DNA of 64,000 nt from Pseudomonas mucidolens (GTDB lineage: Bacteria; Pseudomonadota; Gammaproteobacteria; Pseudomonadales; Pseudomonadaceae), in assembly GCF_900106045.1 (NCBI RefSeq), contig NZ_LT629802.1, positions 5,642,001-5,706,000 of the forward strand, read 5' to 3'. The stretch's first letter is position 1. The number at the start of each line of letters is the position of its first letter. The notes beneath the pieces were generated by a model. That model ran no database searches. It was not told the origin of the DNA and was given only the letters and a program-made list of their open reading frames with translations. A program made the translations under genes and the position numbers. Shown here one piece after another: positions 54,320-63,951 of the stretch.

Positions 54320-55198
54320 TTAATTCGCTTCCTTCACCGCACTCAGAAACGCGCAGGTACGCTCTTGTTGCGGCTGTTCGAAAATCTGCGTCGGCGTGCC
54401 CTGTTCGTGAATCTGTCCCTTGTAGAAAAAACACACCCTGTCCGCGAACTCCCGGGCGAAGCCCATCTGATGCGTGACCATCAGCATGGTCAGGTTGTGT
54501 TCGCTGCCGAGCTGGCGAATGACGTTGAGCACTTCGCCACACAGTTCCGGGTCGAGCGCCGAGGTCACTTCGTCGAACAGCATGACCTTGGGCCGCATTG
54601 CTAGCGCACGGGCAATCGCCACGCGTTGTTGCTGGCCGCCGGAGAGTTGCGACGGATAATGTTCCAGCTTGCTGCCCAGGCCCACCAGTTCGAGCAGGTC
54701 CGCCGCACGTTCGCGGGCTTCTGCGGTTTTCATGCCGAGCACTTGCACCGGCGCCTCGATGACGTTTTGCAGCGCCGTCATGTGCGGGAACAGGTTGAAG
54801 CTCTGGAATACCATGCCGATCTTGCCGCGTACGCGACGGATATGCCGGTCGTTGGCCGGCACCAGCACGCCGTTGCGGTTAGGCATGTGGGTCAGCAGGT
54901 CATCCTCGATGCTGATCGAGCCGTCATCGATGCCTTCCAGGGTCATCAATACCCGCAGCAATGTGGATTTGCCTGAGCCGCTGGGGCCGATGATCGCGAC
55001 CTTCTCTCCGGGGCTGACGTTCAGGTTCAAGCGGTCGAGGACGGTAAAGTTGCCATAGCGCTTGGTAACGTTCTGGAAGCTGACGATCGGTTTGACGGAT
55101 TCGAGTGCCTGCATGGCCGGGGCCTCCTGCGGCTGCAACGGTGACGGGGCGTAATGCTGGAAAAGGTCGCTGGGTGTCGAAGAAATTCGGGAAGTCAT
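54320..55198 (-). CDS. ehuA: Ectoine/hydroxyectoine ABC transporter ATP-binding protein
   Basis: 292-residue ATPase of the polar amino-acid uptake class. Walker [20 protein letters not shown], signature LSGGQQQRVAIARAL, Walker B MLFDEVTSALDPEL. The ATG at 55198 shares TAATG with the ehuD stop; a second ATG at 55114 starts the conserved domain. Ectoine specificity is inferred from the catabolic genes to its right. Last gene of ehuBCDA. Confidence 0.88.
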   Translation of the reverse strand: MTSRISSTPSDLFQHYAPSPLQPQEAPAMQALESVKPIVSFQNVTKRYGNFTVLDRLNLNVSPGEKVAIIGPSGSGKSTLLRVLMTLEGIDDGSISIEDDLLTHMPNRNGVLVPANDRHIRRVRGKIGMVFQSFNLFPHMTALQNVIEAPVQVLGMKTAEARERAADLLELVGLGSKLEHYPSQLSGGQQQRVAIARALAMRPKVMLFDEVTSALDPELCGEVLNVIRQLGSEHNLTMLMVTHQMGFAREFADRVCFFYKGQIHEQGTPTQIFEQPQQERTCAFLSAVKEAN

Positions 55199-55854
55199 TA
55201 GCGTAGCTCCAGGCGCGCTTCAAGGCGCCGTACCAGATAAGCCAAGCCGATGCTCAGGATCAGGAAAAACAGGCCAACCATGCTGACCGGTTCCAGGTAA
55301 CGGAAGTTCTCGGAACCGATGTTCTTGGCCTGTTGCATGATTTCCACCACGGTAATCGCCGACAGCACTGGCGTATCCTTGAGCATCGCTACCAGGTAGT
55401 TACCCAGTGGCGGCAGGATCGGCCGCAAAGCCTGCGGCAGAATGATGTTGCGGTAGGCGCTGTACGGGGTGATGTTCAGCGCCGTCACCGCTTCCCATTG
55501 GGCGCGCGGCACCGCATCGAGACCGCCGCGATAAACCTCGGCGATGTAGCAGGCGTAATGCAGGCCGATGCCCAGGATGCCGACCTGCATGGCGCTCATG
55601 CTGACGCCGTAGTTGGGCAGCACGTAGTACAGGAAATACACCTGGATCAGCAGCGGTGTGCTGCGAATGAACTCAATGACTGCGGTGGCCGGCCAAGACA
55701 GCCAGAGTCGTCGGCTGCGTCGACCGATCGCGAGGAACAGGCCGAGCACAATGGCGATCAGAAAACCGATCAGGGTGATACCGATGGTGTTGAGCGAGGC
55801 ACGCAGCAAGTCGGGAAGGATTTGCCAGGCATAGCTCCAGTCGAACAAGGTCAT
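55198..55854 (-). CDS. ehuD: Ectoine/hydroxyectoine ABC transporter permease
   Basis: 218-residue HisM-type permease with about five helices (LNTIGITLIGFLIAIVLGLF) and the EAA loop EAVTALNITPYSAYRNIILP. ATGA overlap with ehuC, one-base overlap with ehuA. Works as heterodimer with EhuC. Confidence 0.88.
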   Translation of the reverse strand: MTLFDWSYAWQILPDLLRASLNTIGITLIGFLIAIVLGLFLAIGRRSRRLWLSWPATAVIEFIRSTPLLIQVYFLYYVLPNYGVSMSAMQVGILGIGLHYACYIAEVYRGGLDAVPRAQWEAVTALNITPYSAYRNIILPQALRPILPPLGNYLVAMLKDTPVLSAITVVEIMQQAKNIGSENFRYLEPVSMVGLFFLILSIGLAYLVRRLEARLELR

Positions 55855-56510
55855 GACAGGCCTCCACGCATCCGCCCGCGGGCCAGGCGCCGTTCAATAT
55901 GGCGCATGCCAAAATTGATGGCCTGGGCCAGGATGAAATACATCAGCAGCGCCAGGCTGAAGATTTCCAGGGTCTGGAAGGTGGCCTGATCCAACTGCCG
56001 GGCGCGAAAACTGAGGTCGGACAAGGTGATCAGTGACACCAGTGAGGTGTTTTTCAGCAGTTCGATCAGCAGGTTGGTCCCTGGCAGGATCGCCGCCAAT
56101 AAGGCCTGGGGCAGGATGATCCGGCGAAAGCGCGTGTAGCGGCTGAAATTCAACGCCGTGGAGGCTTCGTACTGACCCTTGGCTACCGAGCTGATTGCTC
56201 CGCGCATGACTTCCGCGCCGTAAGCGCCGATGTGCAAGCCGAGACCGACGACGGCCACGCTGTAGGGGCTCAGCGCGATGTTGAACGGGGGTAATGGCAG
56301 CACGAAAAACAACCAGAACAACTGCACCAGCAACGAGGTGCCGCGAAACACTTCGATGTAGGCAATGGAAAACCAGCGCAGTAGTCGCCAGGGCGACATG
56401 CGCCCCAGCGCCGCAAGAATCGCCGTGACAATCGCCAGCAGCGAACCGAGGAATGTCACCTGCAGCGTTACCCAGGCGCCTTGTATCAACAGCGGAAGTA
56501 ATTCACCCAT
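55851..56510 (-). CDS. ehuC: Ectoine/hydroxyectoine ABC transporter permease
   Basis: 219-residue HisM-type permease, EAA loop YEASTALNFSRYTRFRRIIL. Starts LLIQGAWVTLQVTFLGSLLA. Lies 68 bases after ehuB and overlaps ehuD by four bases, in operon ehuBCDA. Confidence 0.88.
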   Translation of the reverse strand: MGELLPLLIQGAWVTLQVTFLGSLLAIVTAILAALGRMSPWRLLRWFSIAYIEVFRGTSLLVQLFWLFFVLPLPPFNIALSPYSVAVVGLGLHIGAYGAEVMRGAISSVAKGQYEASTALNFSRYTRFRRIILPQALLAAILPGTNLLIELLKNTSLVSLITLSDLSFRARQLDQATFQTLEIFSLALLMYFILAQAINFGMRHIERRLARGRMRGGLS

Positions 56511-56578
56511 GGTTCAACCTGGCCAGTCGGATTAAGCAGAAAAATAGGCACCGCGCCGTGGCGCCATGCCTGTTTCGA

Positions 56579-57436
56579 CTATTGAGCGCAGAGCTCAGCA
56601 GCGGTTTTGCTGGTCACGTTGGATTTGTCGAAGCCAAAAGGTGCAACCGCCTTGAGATGTGCTTCGGAGCCCAGCCATTTTTTCAGCTCGGCATTCACCG
56701 CATCCCGCAACGCCTTGTCTTCCGGGCGGAAGGCGAGGGCGCCGTAGCCAATGTGCGAAGGGTCGTCCTTGAATTCGGTGATCGCCTCGACCTTTTCGCC
56801 ACCTTTGGCGGCCAGGTTTTTCATGGTCAGTTGAGTGCCCACGGCGGCATCGGCACGCCCGGCGCGCACCGCTTGCAATTGCGCGGTGGTGTCCGGCACT
56901 TGCAGGATCTGCGCGTCCTTGACCCCCGAGTCCCGCGCATAAGCCAGGTTCACCGTGCCCGCCATGATCGCCAGTTTCACCTCGGGGTTGTTGGCGATGT
57001 CTTCATAACTGTGCAGGTTATGCGGGTTACCCTTGGCGGTGAGCAGGGCGTCCGGCAGTTGATACTGCGGGTCGGTGAACAGCACCTGCTTGCAGCGTGC
57101 CGGGGTGATGTACATGCCCGCGGCAATCACATCGAAACGCCCGGCGCGCAGGCCCGGGATCAACGCGCCCCATTCGGTCAACACACCATTGACCTGCTTG
57201 ATGCCCATCTGGGCGAAGATCGCTTTGGCGATTTCCGGCGATTCACCGGTCACCCGGCCGTCGGTCTCGGTAAACGCAAACGGTGTTTCATTGGCATAGC
57301 CGATGCGGATGCTGCTGTTTTTCTGAATGGTTTCCAGGGTGGTGGCGGCCTGGGCATTGATGGCCACGCCGAGCATCGCGCCAGCCACGAACAGGCAACG
57401 CAACGCATGGGAAGTACGGGAGGTGGAATTGCTCAT
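56579..57436 (-). CDS. ehuB: Ectoine/hydroxyectoine-binding periplasmic protein
   Basis: 285 residues with a signal peptide (LRCLFVAGAMLGVAINAQAA) and the family-3 binding fold (IRIGYANETPFAFTETDGRV, FDVIAAGMYITPARCKQVLF). First gene of ehuBCDA, divergent from enuR across 281 bases. EhuB type is inferred from sequence pattern plus the neighbouring ectoine catabolism genes. Confidence 0.88.
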   Translation of the reverse strand: MSNSTSRTSHALRCLFVAGAMLGVAINAQAATTLETIQKNSSIRIGYANETPFAFTETDGRVTGESPEIAKAIFAQMGIKQVNGVLTEWGALIPGLRAGRFDVIAAGMYITPARCKQVLFTDPQYQLPDALLTAKGNPHNLHSYEDIANNPEVKLAIMAGTVNLAYARDSGVKDAQILQVPDTTAQLQAVRAGRADAAVGTQLTMKNLAAKGGEKVEAITEFKDDPSHIGYGALAFRPEDKALRDAVNAELKKWLGSEAHLKAVAPFGFDKSNVTSKTAAELCAQ

Positions 57437-57641
57437 CGGTAAAATCTCCTGTTTCTTGTGGACCCGTCGTCGACGGCTCTGTGGTAGGAGGCAGTGTTAC
57501 AAGAGCAAAGCGTACAAGGGCTGATTGCATGAGCGACGCAGCGCACCGGTACAGGGCGATTGGTGTTGTTATGGGGGCCTGACGAGCGACCCCTGCATCG
57601 ACCTTGGACCGAGCATACAAAAGCCCCGGCCATCATGGCAT

Positions 57642-57656
57642 TGCACTAGGACAATT
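57642..57656. promoter_or_regulatory. Candidate EnuR operator, site 1
   Basis: Reverse complement reads AATTGTCCTAGTGCA, matching site 2 (59137-59151) at 13 of 15 positions. It lies 61 bases before the enuR start, in the ehuB-enuR divergent region. Centred on CTAG with partial two-fold symmetry, TTG...CTAG...CAA. Confidence 0.5.
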
Positions 57657-57717
57657 GCGTTGTGCGGATTCTCGCGGGATGCTGTGCGCACTGGCACCTA
57701 CGCGGGTTTTAGCGCCG

Positions 57718-59112
57718 ATGGACACCTGGAAAGCAGCACTGCAGATCGCCCGTAGCGGCGAGTCAAAATACAAGATACTGGTGCAGGCAATCGCCGATGA
57801 CATCGAGCAGGGCGTGCTGGTCAACGATCAGCGCCTGCCGCCGCAACGCCACGTGGCCGATGCCATGGGCATCAGCGTGCAAACCGTGACCAATGCCTAC
57901 AAGGAACTGGAGCGCCAAGGCCTGGTGCGCTGCGAGGTCGGCCGCGGCAGCTTTGTCTCGCGGCGTATGAGCGACCGGGTCGCGACCTATATCCTCGACA
58001 GCCCCGAGCGGGCCCTGGTGGACTTCTCCATCACGCGTATCTTGCACACCCGCGAGCACGATCAGGCCTGGCGCGAGACCTGCCGTGAGCTCAGCACTGA
58101 AGACGACCAGCCGTGGATTCATGCCTTTCGTCCGATTGCCGGTTTCGAGGCTCACCGAGACGCCGCCATGCACTGGATCGGCCGTCAGGGGCTGCGGGTG
58201 GAGCGCGATGCCATCCTGATCACCAATGGCGCCGCCCACGGGATTTTCCTGGCCCTGGCGTCCCTGGCCGGCCCCGATGATGTGGTGCTGTGTGAAGGGC
58301 TCACCGATCATGGCGTGATCGGCAACTCCCAGGTGCTCGGCTTTACCCTCAAAGGGCTGGAGACCGACCGGCATGGCATCGACCCGGAGCATTTCGAAGA
58401 CATGTGCAGCAATGAGCGGGTCACCGCGCTGGTCTGTACCCCGAACCTGAACAACCCGACCACCAGCTTGATGCCCGACAGCCGGCGCCGCGAGATCGCC
58501 GACATCGCCCGGCGTTTCGGCGTGCATATCATCGAGGACGACGTCTACGGTCCGCTGCTGGACGAAAAGCGCGCGCCGCCGATCAGTCATTACCTGCCGG
58601 AACTGTCGTTCTATTGCACCAGCATGACCAAGTCGGTGCTCACCGGCCTGCGCATCGGCTATCTGGTGGTGCCCAAGCGCCTGGCGTTGCGCACTGAAAG
58701 TATCTTGCGGGTCAACAGTTGGATGGCGACGCCGATGGTTTCGGAGATTGCGGCGCGCTGGATTCGCGACGGGCGCGCCGAGACCTTGGTCAGTCTGCAA
58801 CGCAAGCTGTTGGCCGGGCGCCAGGCGATGGTCAGCGAATACCTGGATGATTACCTGCTGGGCCAGCATCCGTACGCGTTGAATGCGTGGGTCGGGATAC
58901 CCGCTCATTGGGAGGTCGATAGCCTGGTGCGGGCGCTGCGTCATAAACACATTGCGGTCACTTCGCCCGACCCGTTCACTGTGCGCGGCACCCCGCGACC
59001 GCGAGCTGTGCGGCTGTGTGTCGGCGCCGAATGCAGTGATGAAGAAATGCGCGAGGCGTTAATCGGCATGCGCGAAATATTCAACCAATACCCGCAGATT
59101 CATGACTTTTGA
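57718..59112 (+). CDS. enuR: MocR/GntR-type ectoine catabolism regulator
   Basis: 464-residue PLP-dependent repressor. Winged helix-turn-helix at about 15-80 (QRLPPQRHVADAMGISVQT) and an aminotransferase-fold effector domain with the PLP lysine at Lys305 (CTSMTKSVLTGLRIGY). Known EnuR releases DNA when bound to the intermediates alpha-ADABA or DABA. ATG 57718 starts the domain. Divergent from ehuB; eutB follows with its own upstream region. Confidence 0.9.
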   Translation: MDTWKAALQIARSGESKYKILVQAIADDIEQGVLVNDQRLPPQRHVADAMGISVQTVTNAYKELERQGLVRCEVGRGSFVSRRMSDRVATYILDSPERALVDFSITRILHTREHDQAWRETCRELSTEDDQPWIHAFRPIAGFEAHRDAAMHWIGRQGLRVERDAILITNGAAHGIFLALASLAGPDDVVLCEGLTDHGVIGNSQVLGFTLKGLETDRHGIDPEHFEDMCSNERVTALVCTPNLNNPTTSLMPDSRRREIADIARRFGVHIIEDDVYGPLLDEKRAPPISHYLPELSFYCTSMTKSVLTGLRIGYLVVPKRLALRTESILRVNSWMATPMVSEIAARWIRDGRAETLVSLQRKLLAGRQAMVSEYLDDYLLGQHPYALNAWVGIPAHWEVDSLVRALRHKHIAVTSPDPFTVRGTPRPRAVRLCVGAECSDEEMREALIGMREIFNQYPQIHDF

Positions 59113-59136
59113 GCGCGCCGAAAAGTTTGTCGGTTA

Positions 59137-59151
59137 AATTGCCCTAGTACA
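59137..59151. promoter_or_regulatory. Candidate EnuR operator, site 2
   Basis: AATTGCCCTAGTACA, 13 of 15 identical to site 1 in reverse orientation, 58 bases before the eutB start. One such site before each transcription unit of the cluster fits a common repressor. Confidence 0.5.
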
Positions 59152-59209
59152 TTCATCACGACAATCCAGCGCTCTTAGACTGCGTCCACTACCCCTGTGG
59201 GAGGCGGTC

Positions 59210-60181
59210 ATGTCAGCGTTGCAGCTAAACGATATTTACCTCGCTCGCCAGCGGATCGAATCGCAGGTGCGGCGTACCGCCATGGAGTATTCGCCGAGTT
59301 TGTCACAACGGATGGGCGTGGCGGTGTGCCTCAAGCTTGAATCCCAGCAGATCACCGGCAGCTTCAAGTTGCGCGGTGCGAGCAATGCCGTGGCGCAACT
59401 CGATGCCGAGCAAAAGGCGCGTGGCGTGGTGACGGCATCGACCGGCAACCACGGTCGCGCCCTGGCTTACGCAGCGTCCCGGCAAGGGGTCAAGGCCAGC
59501 ATTTGCTTGTCGCACCTGGTGCCGGAAAACAAAGTCGAGGCGATTCGCGGGCTGGGCGCCGAAGTGTGTATCGTCGGCCACTCCCAGGACGATGCCCAGC
59601 GTGAAGCCGAGCGCATTGCCAGCGAGCAGGGCGCGACTTTGCTGCCGCCGTTCGATCATCCCGCGATCATCGCCGGCCAGGGCACCCTGGGCCTGGAAAT
59701 TCTCGAACAACTGCCCGACGTGGCGCAAATCCTCGTGCCGTTGTCCGGCGGTGGGTTGTTCGCCGGTGTTGCGCTGGCGATCAAAAGCGCCAATCCGCGG
59801 ATTGTCACCCACGGCATCAGCATGCAGCGCGGCGCGGCCATGCACGCCAGCCTCGCGGCAGGCCATCCACTGGAAGTCGAAGAGTTGTCGACCCTCGCCG
59901 ACTCTCTGGGCGGCGGCATCGGCCTGAACAATCGCTACACCTTCGAGATGACCCGCGACCTTTGCGATCACCTGCACCTGCTCAGCGAAACCGCCATCGC
60001 CAATGCTCTGCGCCACGCCTATCGCCACGAGCGGCTGGTGCTGGAAGGCGCGGCAGTGGTTGGCATTGCGGCGTTGCTCGAGGGGCTGATCGAGTCGCGT
60101 GGGCCGATTGTGGTGGTGGTCAGCGGGCGTAACGTCGACAGCGATCAGCACCTGCGCGTGCTCAATGGTCTTGACGCATAA
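59210..60181 (+). CDS. eutB: Hydroxyectoine utilisation dehydratase EutB
   Basis: 323-residue fold-II PLP enzyme of the threonine dehydratase type. PLP lysine Lys53 in ITGSFKLRGASNA, glycine loop PLSGGGLFAGVAL. In hydroxyectoine catabolism EutB and EutC convert the hydroxylated intermediate to the ectoine route. GGGAGG lies ahead of the ATG. Gene order eutB-eutC-doeA-doeB. Confidence 0.9.
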   Translation: MSALQLNDIYLARQRIESQVRRTAMEYSPSLSQRMGVAVCLKLESQQITGSFKLRGASNAVAQLDAEQKARGVVTASTGNHGRALAYAASRQGVKASICLSHLVPENKVEAIRGLGAEVCIVGHSQDDAQREAERIASEQGATLLPPFDHPAIIAGQGTLGLEILEQLPDVAQILVPLSGGGLFAGVALAIKSANPRIVTHGISMQRGAAMHASLAAGHPLEVEELSTLADSLGGGIGLNNRYTFEMTRDLCDHLHLLSETAIANALRHAYRHERLVLEGAAVVGIAALLEGLIESRGPIVVVVSGRNVDSDQHLRVLNGLDA

Positions 60182-60214
60182 ATCACCACAATAACCAACG
60201 GGAGCACCCTGTCG

Positions 60215-61207
60215 ATGAGTCAAGTCAGCCTGTTAAGCGAAGCCGATCTGCGTGCCTGCGTCGACCTGGATTTGTCCAGTGTCGAGGCCATTGAGCAGGC
60301 GTTCGTGCTGCTCGCCACGGCGGCCGTCGCCATGCCACCGATCCTGCGTCTGGACATCCCGGAACACAATGGCGAAGTGGACGTGAAGACTGCGTATCTG
60401 CCGGGCCTGGAGCGGTTCGCGATCAAGGTCAGTCCCGGTTTTTTCGACAACCCGGGACTCGGCCTGCCAAGCCTCAACGGCATGATGATGCTGTTGTCGG
60501 CGCGCACCGGGTTATTGGACGCGTTGTTGCTGGACAACGGCTACCTGACAGCGGTGCGTACGGCCGCCGCCGGCGCGGTGGCGGCGCGCTGTTTGTCGCG
60601 GCCTGAGAGTCGCAGCGTGGCACTGATTGGCAGCGGCGAGCAGGCGGCATTGCAGTTGCAAGCGTTGCGTCTGGTGCGACCGATTGAACAGGTGCGCGTC
60701 TGGGCACGGGACGGCGCCAAGGCGCAGGATTTCTGCGCCGGGCTGTCACGCAGTAGCGAGCTGATGGTGGTCGCCTGCGCCAGCATCGAGGAGGCGCTGG
60801 CCGACGCGGACATAGCCATCACCTGTACCCCTAGCCGTGAACCCTTGATCCAGGCGCACCATTTGCGTCCCGGTCTGCACATCACCGCCATGGGGTCCGA
60901 CGCCGAACACAAAAACGAAATTGCGCCCCAGGTTCTGGCCAGGGTCGATCGCTATGTGGCCGATCGCTTGAGCCAGACCCGAATCCTCGGCGAACTGCAC
61001 CATGCCCTGGCGGCCGGGATCAGGCTCGACGAGTCGCGCCTGGCGGAGCTGGGGCAAGTCCTGGCAGGCCAGCTGCCCGGTCGCACCGATGCGGCGCAAA
61101 TTACCTTGTGCGACCTGACGGGCACCGGTGCTCAGGACACGGCCATGGCTAATCTGGCGTTCGAACGTGCGCGTGCGGCCGGCAAGGGTGTGCAGTTTTC
61201 CAGTTAA
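60215..61207 (+). CDS. eutC: Ectoine utilisation protein EutC
   Basis: 330-residue ornithine-cyclodeaminase/mu-crystallin family NAD(P) enzyme. Rossmann motif VALIGSGEQAALQLQALRLV (about 131-150), substrate arginine in LTAVRTAAAGAVAA. Acts with EutB on hydroxyectoine intermediates. 33 bases after eutB, same operon. Confidence 0.9.
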   Translation: MSQVSLLSEADLRACVDLDLSSVEAIEQAFVLLATAAVAMPPILRLDIPEHNGEVDVKTAYLPGLERFAIKVSPGFFDNPGLGLPSLNGMMMLLSARTGLLDALLLDNGYLTAVRTAAAGAVAARCLSRPESRSVALIGSGEQAALQLQALRLVRPIEQVRVWARDGAKAQDFCAGLSRSSELMVVACASIEEALADADIAITCTPSREPLIQAHHLRPGLHITAMGSDAEHKNEIAPQVLARVDRYVADRLSQTRILGELHHALAAGIRLDESRLAELGQVLAGQLPGRTDAAQITLCDLTGTGAQDTAMANLAFERARAAGKGVQFSS

Positions 61208-61246
61208 TTCATTTCATTCCTGCGTCATTTATCAGAGGGCATGTGC

Positions 61247-62437
61247 ATGTCTCAGATAGTCGTCAACCTGCCGTTCGCACGAGCGGAATACGCCCAGCGC
61301 CTGACCAAGGTCCGTGAGGCCATGCAAGGGCAGGGCATTGAGCTGCTGCTGGTCACCGACCCTTCCAACATGGCCTGGCTGACGGGCTACGATGGCTGGT
61401 CGTTCTATGTGCACCAATGTGTGCTGGTGGCCCTGGACGGCGAGCCGGTCTGGTTCGGTCGTGGCCAGGATGCCAACGGCGCCAAGCGCACGGTGTTCAT
61501 GCAGCACCAGAACATCGTCGGTTACCCGGACATCTACGTGCAGTCCCGGGAACGTCATCCGATGGACTACCTGTCGCGGGAAGTCATCAGCGCCCGGGGT
61601 TGGGACACGCTGAATATCGGCGTGGAAATGGACAATTATTACTTCAGCGCCGCGGCTTATCTGTCGCTGCAAAAACACTTGCCGAACGCCACCTTCATCG
61701 ACGCAGCGGGGCTGGTGAACTGGCAGCGGGCGATCAAGTCGCCGCAGGAAATCGCCTACATGCGTATCGCCGCGCGCATTGTCGAGAACATGCACGAACG
61801 CATCTTCGAACGCATCGAGCCGGGGCTGCGCAAAAACGAACTGGTGGCCGAGATTTACAGTAGCGGGATCCTTGGTGCCGACGGGCATGGCGGTGATTAT
61901 CCGGCCATCGTGCCGCTGTTGCCCACCGGCGCCGACGCCAGTGCACCGCACCTGACCTGGGACGATACGCCGTTCGAGAACGGCGCCGGGACCTTCTTTG
62001 AAATTGCCGGGTGCTACAAGCGTTACCACTGCCCGTTATCCCGCACGATCTACCTGGGCAAACCGCCGCAGCACTTTATCGAGGGTGAAAAAGCGGTGGT
62101 CGAGGGCATTGCCGCCGGCCTCGAAGCTGCAAAACCCGGCAATACCACCGGTGATATCGCCGTGGCGTTTTTCAAGGTGCTGGAAAAATTCGGCATCCAC
62201 AAAGACAGCCGCTGTGGTTACCCGATCGGTATCAGTTATCCACCGGATTGGGGCGAGCGCACCATGAGCTTGCGCCCTGGCGATACGAGTGTGTTGCAGC
62301 CGGGCATGACCTTCCACTTTATGCCGGGATTGTGGATGGACGACTGGGGCCTGGAAATCACCGAAAGCATTCTGATCACCGACACCGGGGTCGAGACGCT
62401 GTGCAATGTGCCACGCCAACTGTTCGTCAAGGATTGA
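61247..62437 (+). CDS. doeA: Ectoine hydrolase
   Basis: Opens the ectoine ring, giving N-alpha-acetyl-L-2,4-diaminobutyrate. 396 residues with a creatinase-like N-domain (LLLVTDPSNMAWLTGYDGWS) and a pita-bread M24 C-domain from about 165 (INWQRAIKSPQEIAYMR-type start). ATG 61247 chosen because AGAGGG lies seven bases upstream; the ATG at 61241 is too close to it. Also called eutD. Confidence 0.92.
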   Translation: MSQIVVNLPFARAEYAQRLTKVREAMQGQGIELLLVTDPSNMAWLTGYDGWSFYVHQCVLVALDGEPVWFGRGQDANGAKRTVFMQHQNIVGYPDIYVQSRERHPMDYLSREVISARGWDTLNIGVEMDNYYFSAAAYLSLQKHLPNATFIDAAGLVNWQRAIKSPQEIAYMRIAARIVENMHERIFERIEPGLRKNELVAEIYSSGILGADGHGGDYPAIVPLLPTGADASAPHLTWDDTPFENGAGTFFEIAGCYKRYHCPLSRTIYLGKPPQHFIEGEKAVVEGIAAGLEAAKPGNTTGDIAVAFFKVLEKFGIHKDSRCGYPIGISYPPDWGERTMSLRPGDTSVLQPGMTFHFMPGLWMDDWGLEITESILITDTGVETLCNVPRQLFVKD

Positions 62438-62440
62438 ACC

Positions 62441-63442
62441 ATGAGCGATTTGCCTGAAAACCCCATCAGCACCACCGTGGATTTCACCCGTGACGGCGTG
62501 CAGCACGGCTTTCTCAAGCTGCCTTATTCCCGCGACGACTCGGCCTGGGGCGCGGTGATGATTCCACTCACCGTGATCCAGCATGGGCGGGGGCCGACCG
62601 CGTTGCTTACGGGCGGCAATCATGGTGACGAATACGAAGGTCCGGTGGCCCTGAGCAAATTGGCCCAGGGCCTGAGCGCGGCTGACGTCAGTGGCCGATT
62701 GATCATTGTGCCGTTCATGAACACGCCGGCCTTTCGCGCCGGCCGACGTACTTCACCCGTCGACCAAGGCAATCTCAATCGCAGCTTTCCCGGCAAACCG
62801 GACGGCAGCGTGACCGAGAAAATCGCCGACTACTTCACCCGCACGCTACTGCCGCTGGCCGATATCGTGCTGGATATCCATTCCGGTGGTCGCACCCTGG
62901 ACTTTCTGCCATTCGCCGCCTGTCATGTGCTGGCCGACAAACAGCAGCAGGCCCAATGCGAAGCCGGGATGCGCGCGTTCAACGCGCCCTACAGCATGCG
63001 CATGCTGGAGTTGGACGCCGGGGCGATGTACGACACCGCTGCCGAAAGCCAGGGCAAAGTCTTTGTCACCACCGAACTGGGTGGCGGCGGTTCGTCCACG
63101 GCGCGCAGTGTGGCAATCGCCGAGCGCGGGGTACGCAACCTGCTGGTGCATGCCGGAATTCTCCAGGGCGAAATCGAGTACCGGGAGTCCAAGCTGCTCG
63201 ATATGCCGGCTGCCGACTGCTTTATCGCCAGCGAGCATGACGGCCTGCTGGAAATGTGCCGGGACCTGGGCGACACGGTGCGCCAGGGCGATGTGATCGC
63301 CCGCGTGTACGACGCCACCCGCAGCGGCGTTGCTGCGGTGGAATACCGCGCGGCGCGCAGTGGCTTGCTGGCGGCGCGGCATTTTCCGGGGTTGGTGCAG
63401 TGCGGAGACACGGTGGCGGTGATCGCCGACGTGCTGAGCTGA
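62441..63442 (+). CDS. doeB: N-alpha-acetyl-L-2,4-diaminobutyrate deacetylase
   Basis: Removes the acetyl group to give L-2,4-diaminobutyrate. 333-residue zinc enzyme of the aspartoacylase/M14 group: GGNHGDEYEGP (zinc His and Glu, about 60-70), DIVLDIHSGGRTLDF (third ligand region) and a TTELGGGG segment. Three bases after doeA. Also called eutE. Confidence 0.92.
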   Translation: MSDLPENPISTTVDFTRDGVQHGFLKLPYSRDDSAWGAVMIPLTVIQHGRGPTALLTGGNHGDEYEGPVALSKLAQGLSAADVSGRLIIVPFMNTPAFRAGRRTSPVDQGNLNRSFPGKPDGSVTEKIADYFTRTLLPLADIVLDIHSGGRTLDFLPFAACHVLADKQQQAQCEAGMRAFNAPYSMRMLELDAGAMYDTAAESQGKVFVTTELGGGGSSTARSVAIAERGVRNLLVHAGILQGEIEYRESKLLDMPAADCFIASEHDGLLEMCRDLGDTVRQGDVIARVYDATRSGVAAVEYRAARSGLLAARHFPGLVQCGDTVAVIADVLS

Positions 63443-63471
63443 AACTCGATCGTTGTGGAGACCCGCGGCCC

Positions 63472-63951
63472 ATGCACAAACTCGACCGCTATGACCTGAA
63501 AATCCTGCGCATCCTCGCCGAGGACGCGCGCATTACCAAGTCGAGCCTGGCGGAGGCCATCAACCTGTCGGTCACCCCGGCCTGGGAGCGGGTGCGCAAA
63601 CTGGAGGCGTTGGGCCTGATCAAGGGCTACCGTGCCCGGATCGACTGGAACGCTGTGTTCAAAAGCCAGCAAGTGCTGGTGGAAATCACCCTGGCCCGCC
63701 ACACCGCTCAGGACATGCGACGCTTCGAGCAACGGATGCACGACGCCAGCGAAGTGGCCTTCTGTTACGCCACCGGCGGCGGTGTCGACTACATGGCGAT
63801 GATCCAAGCCCCGGACATTGACCACTACCAACGTTTCATCGACCAGCTATTGCTCGATGACCTGGGTATCGAGCGCTACTTCACCTACATCGTCACCAAG
63901 ACCATCAAGACCTCGGGGGCGTTGCCCGCCGAGCTGGCGCAGGCGCTCTAG
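63472..63951 (+). CDS. doeX: Lrp/AsnC-family regulator of ectoine catabolism
   Basis: 159 residues from MHKLDRYDLKILRILAEDAR: AsnC-type helix-turn-helix (TKSSLAEAINLSVTPAWERV) and a RAM sensor domain (VLVEITLARHTAQDMRRFEQ). DoeX-type regulators accompany doeAB. ATG 63472 is 29 bases after doeB; the frame opens earlier inside doeB but without likeness. Expected doeD and doeC genes lie beyond the window. Confidence 0.88.
   Translation: MHKLDRYDLKILRILAEDARITKSSLAEAINLSVTPAWERVRKLEALGLIKGYRARIDWNAVFKSQQVLVEITLARHTAQDMRRFEQRMHDASEVAFCYATGGGVDYMAMIQAPDIDHYQRFIDQLLLDDLGIERYFTYIVTKTIKTSGALPAELAQAL

Noticed and set aside
57763..58950. 395-codon open frame opposite enuR
   Set aside because: Antisense shadow of the MocR-type regulator gene.
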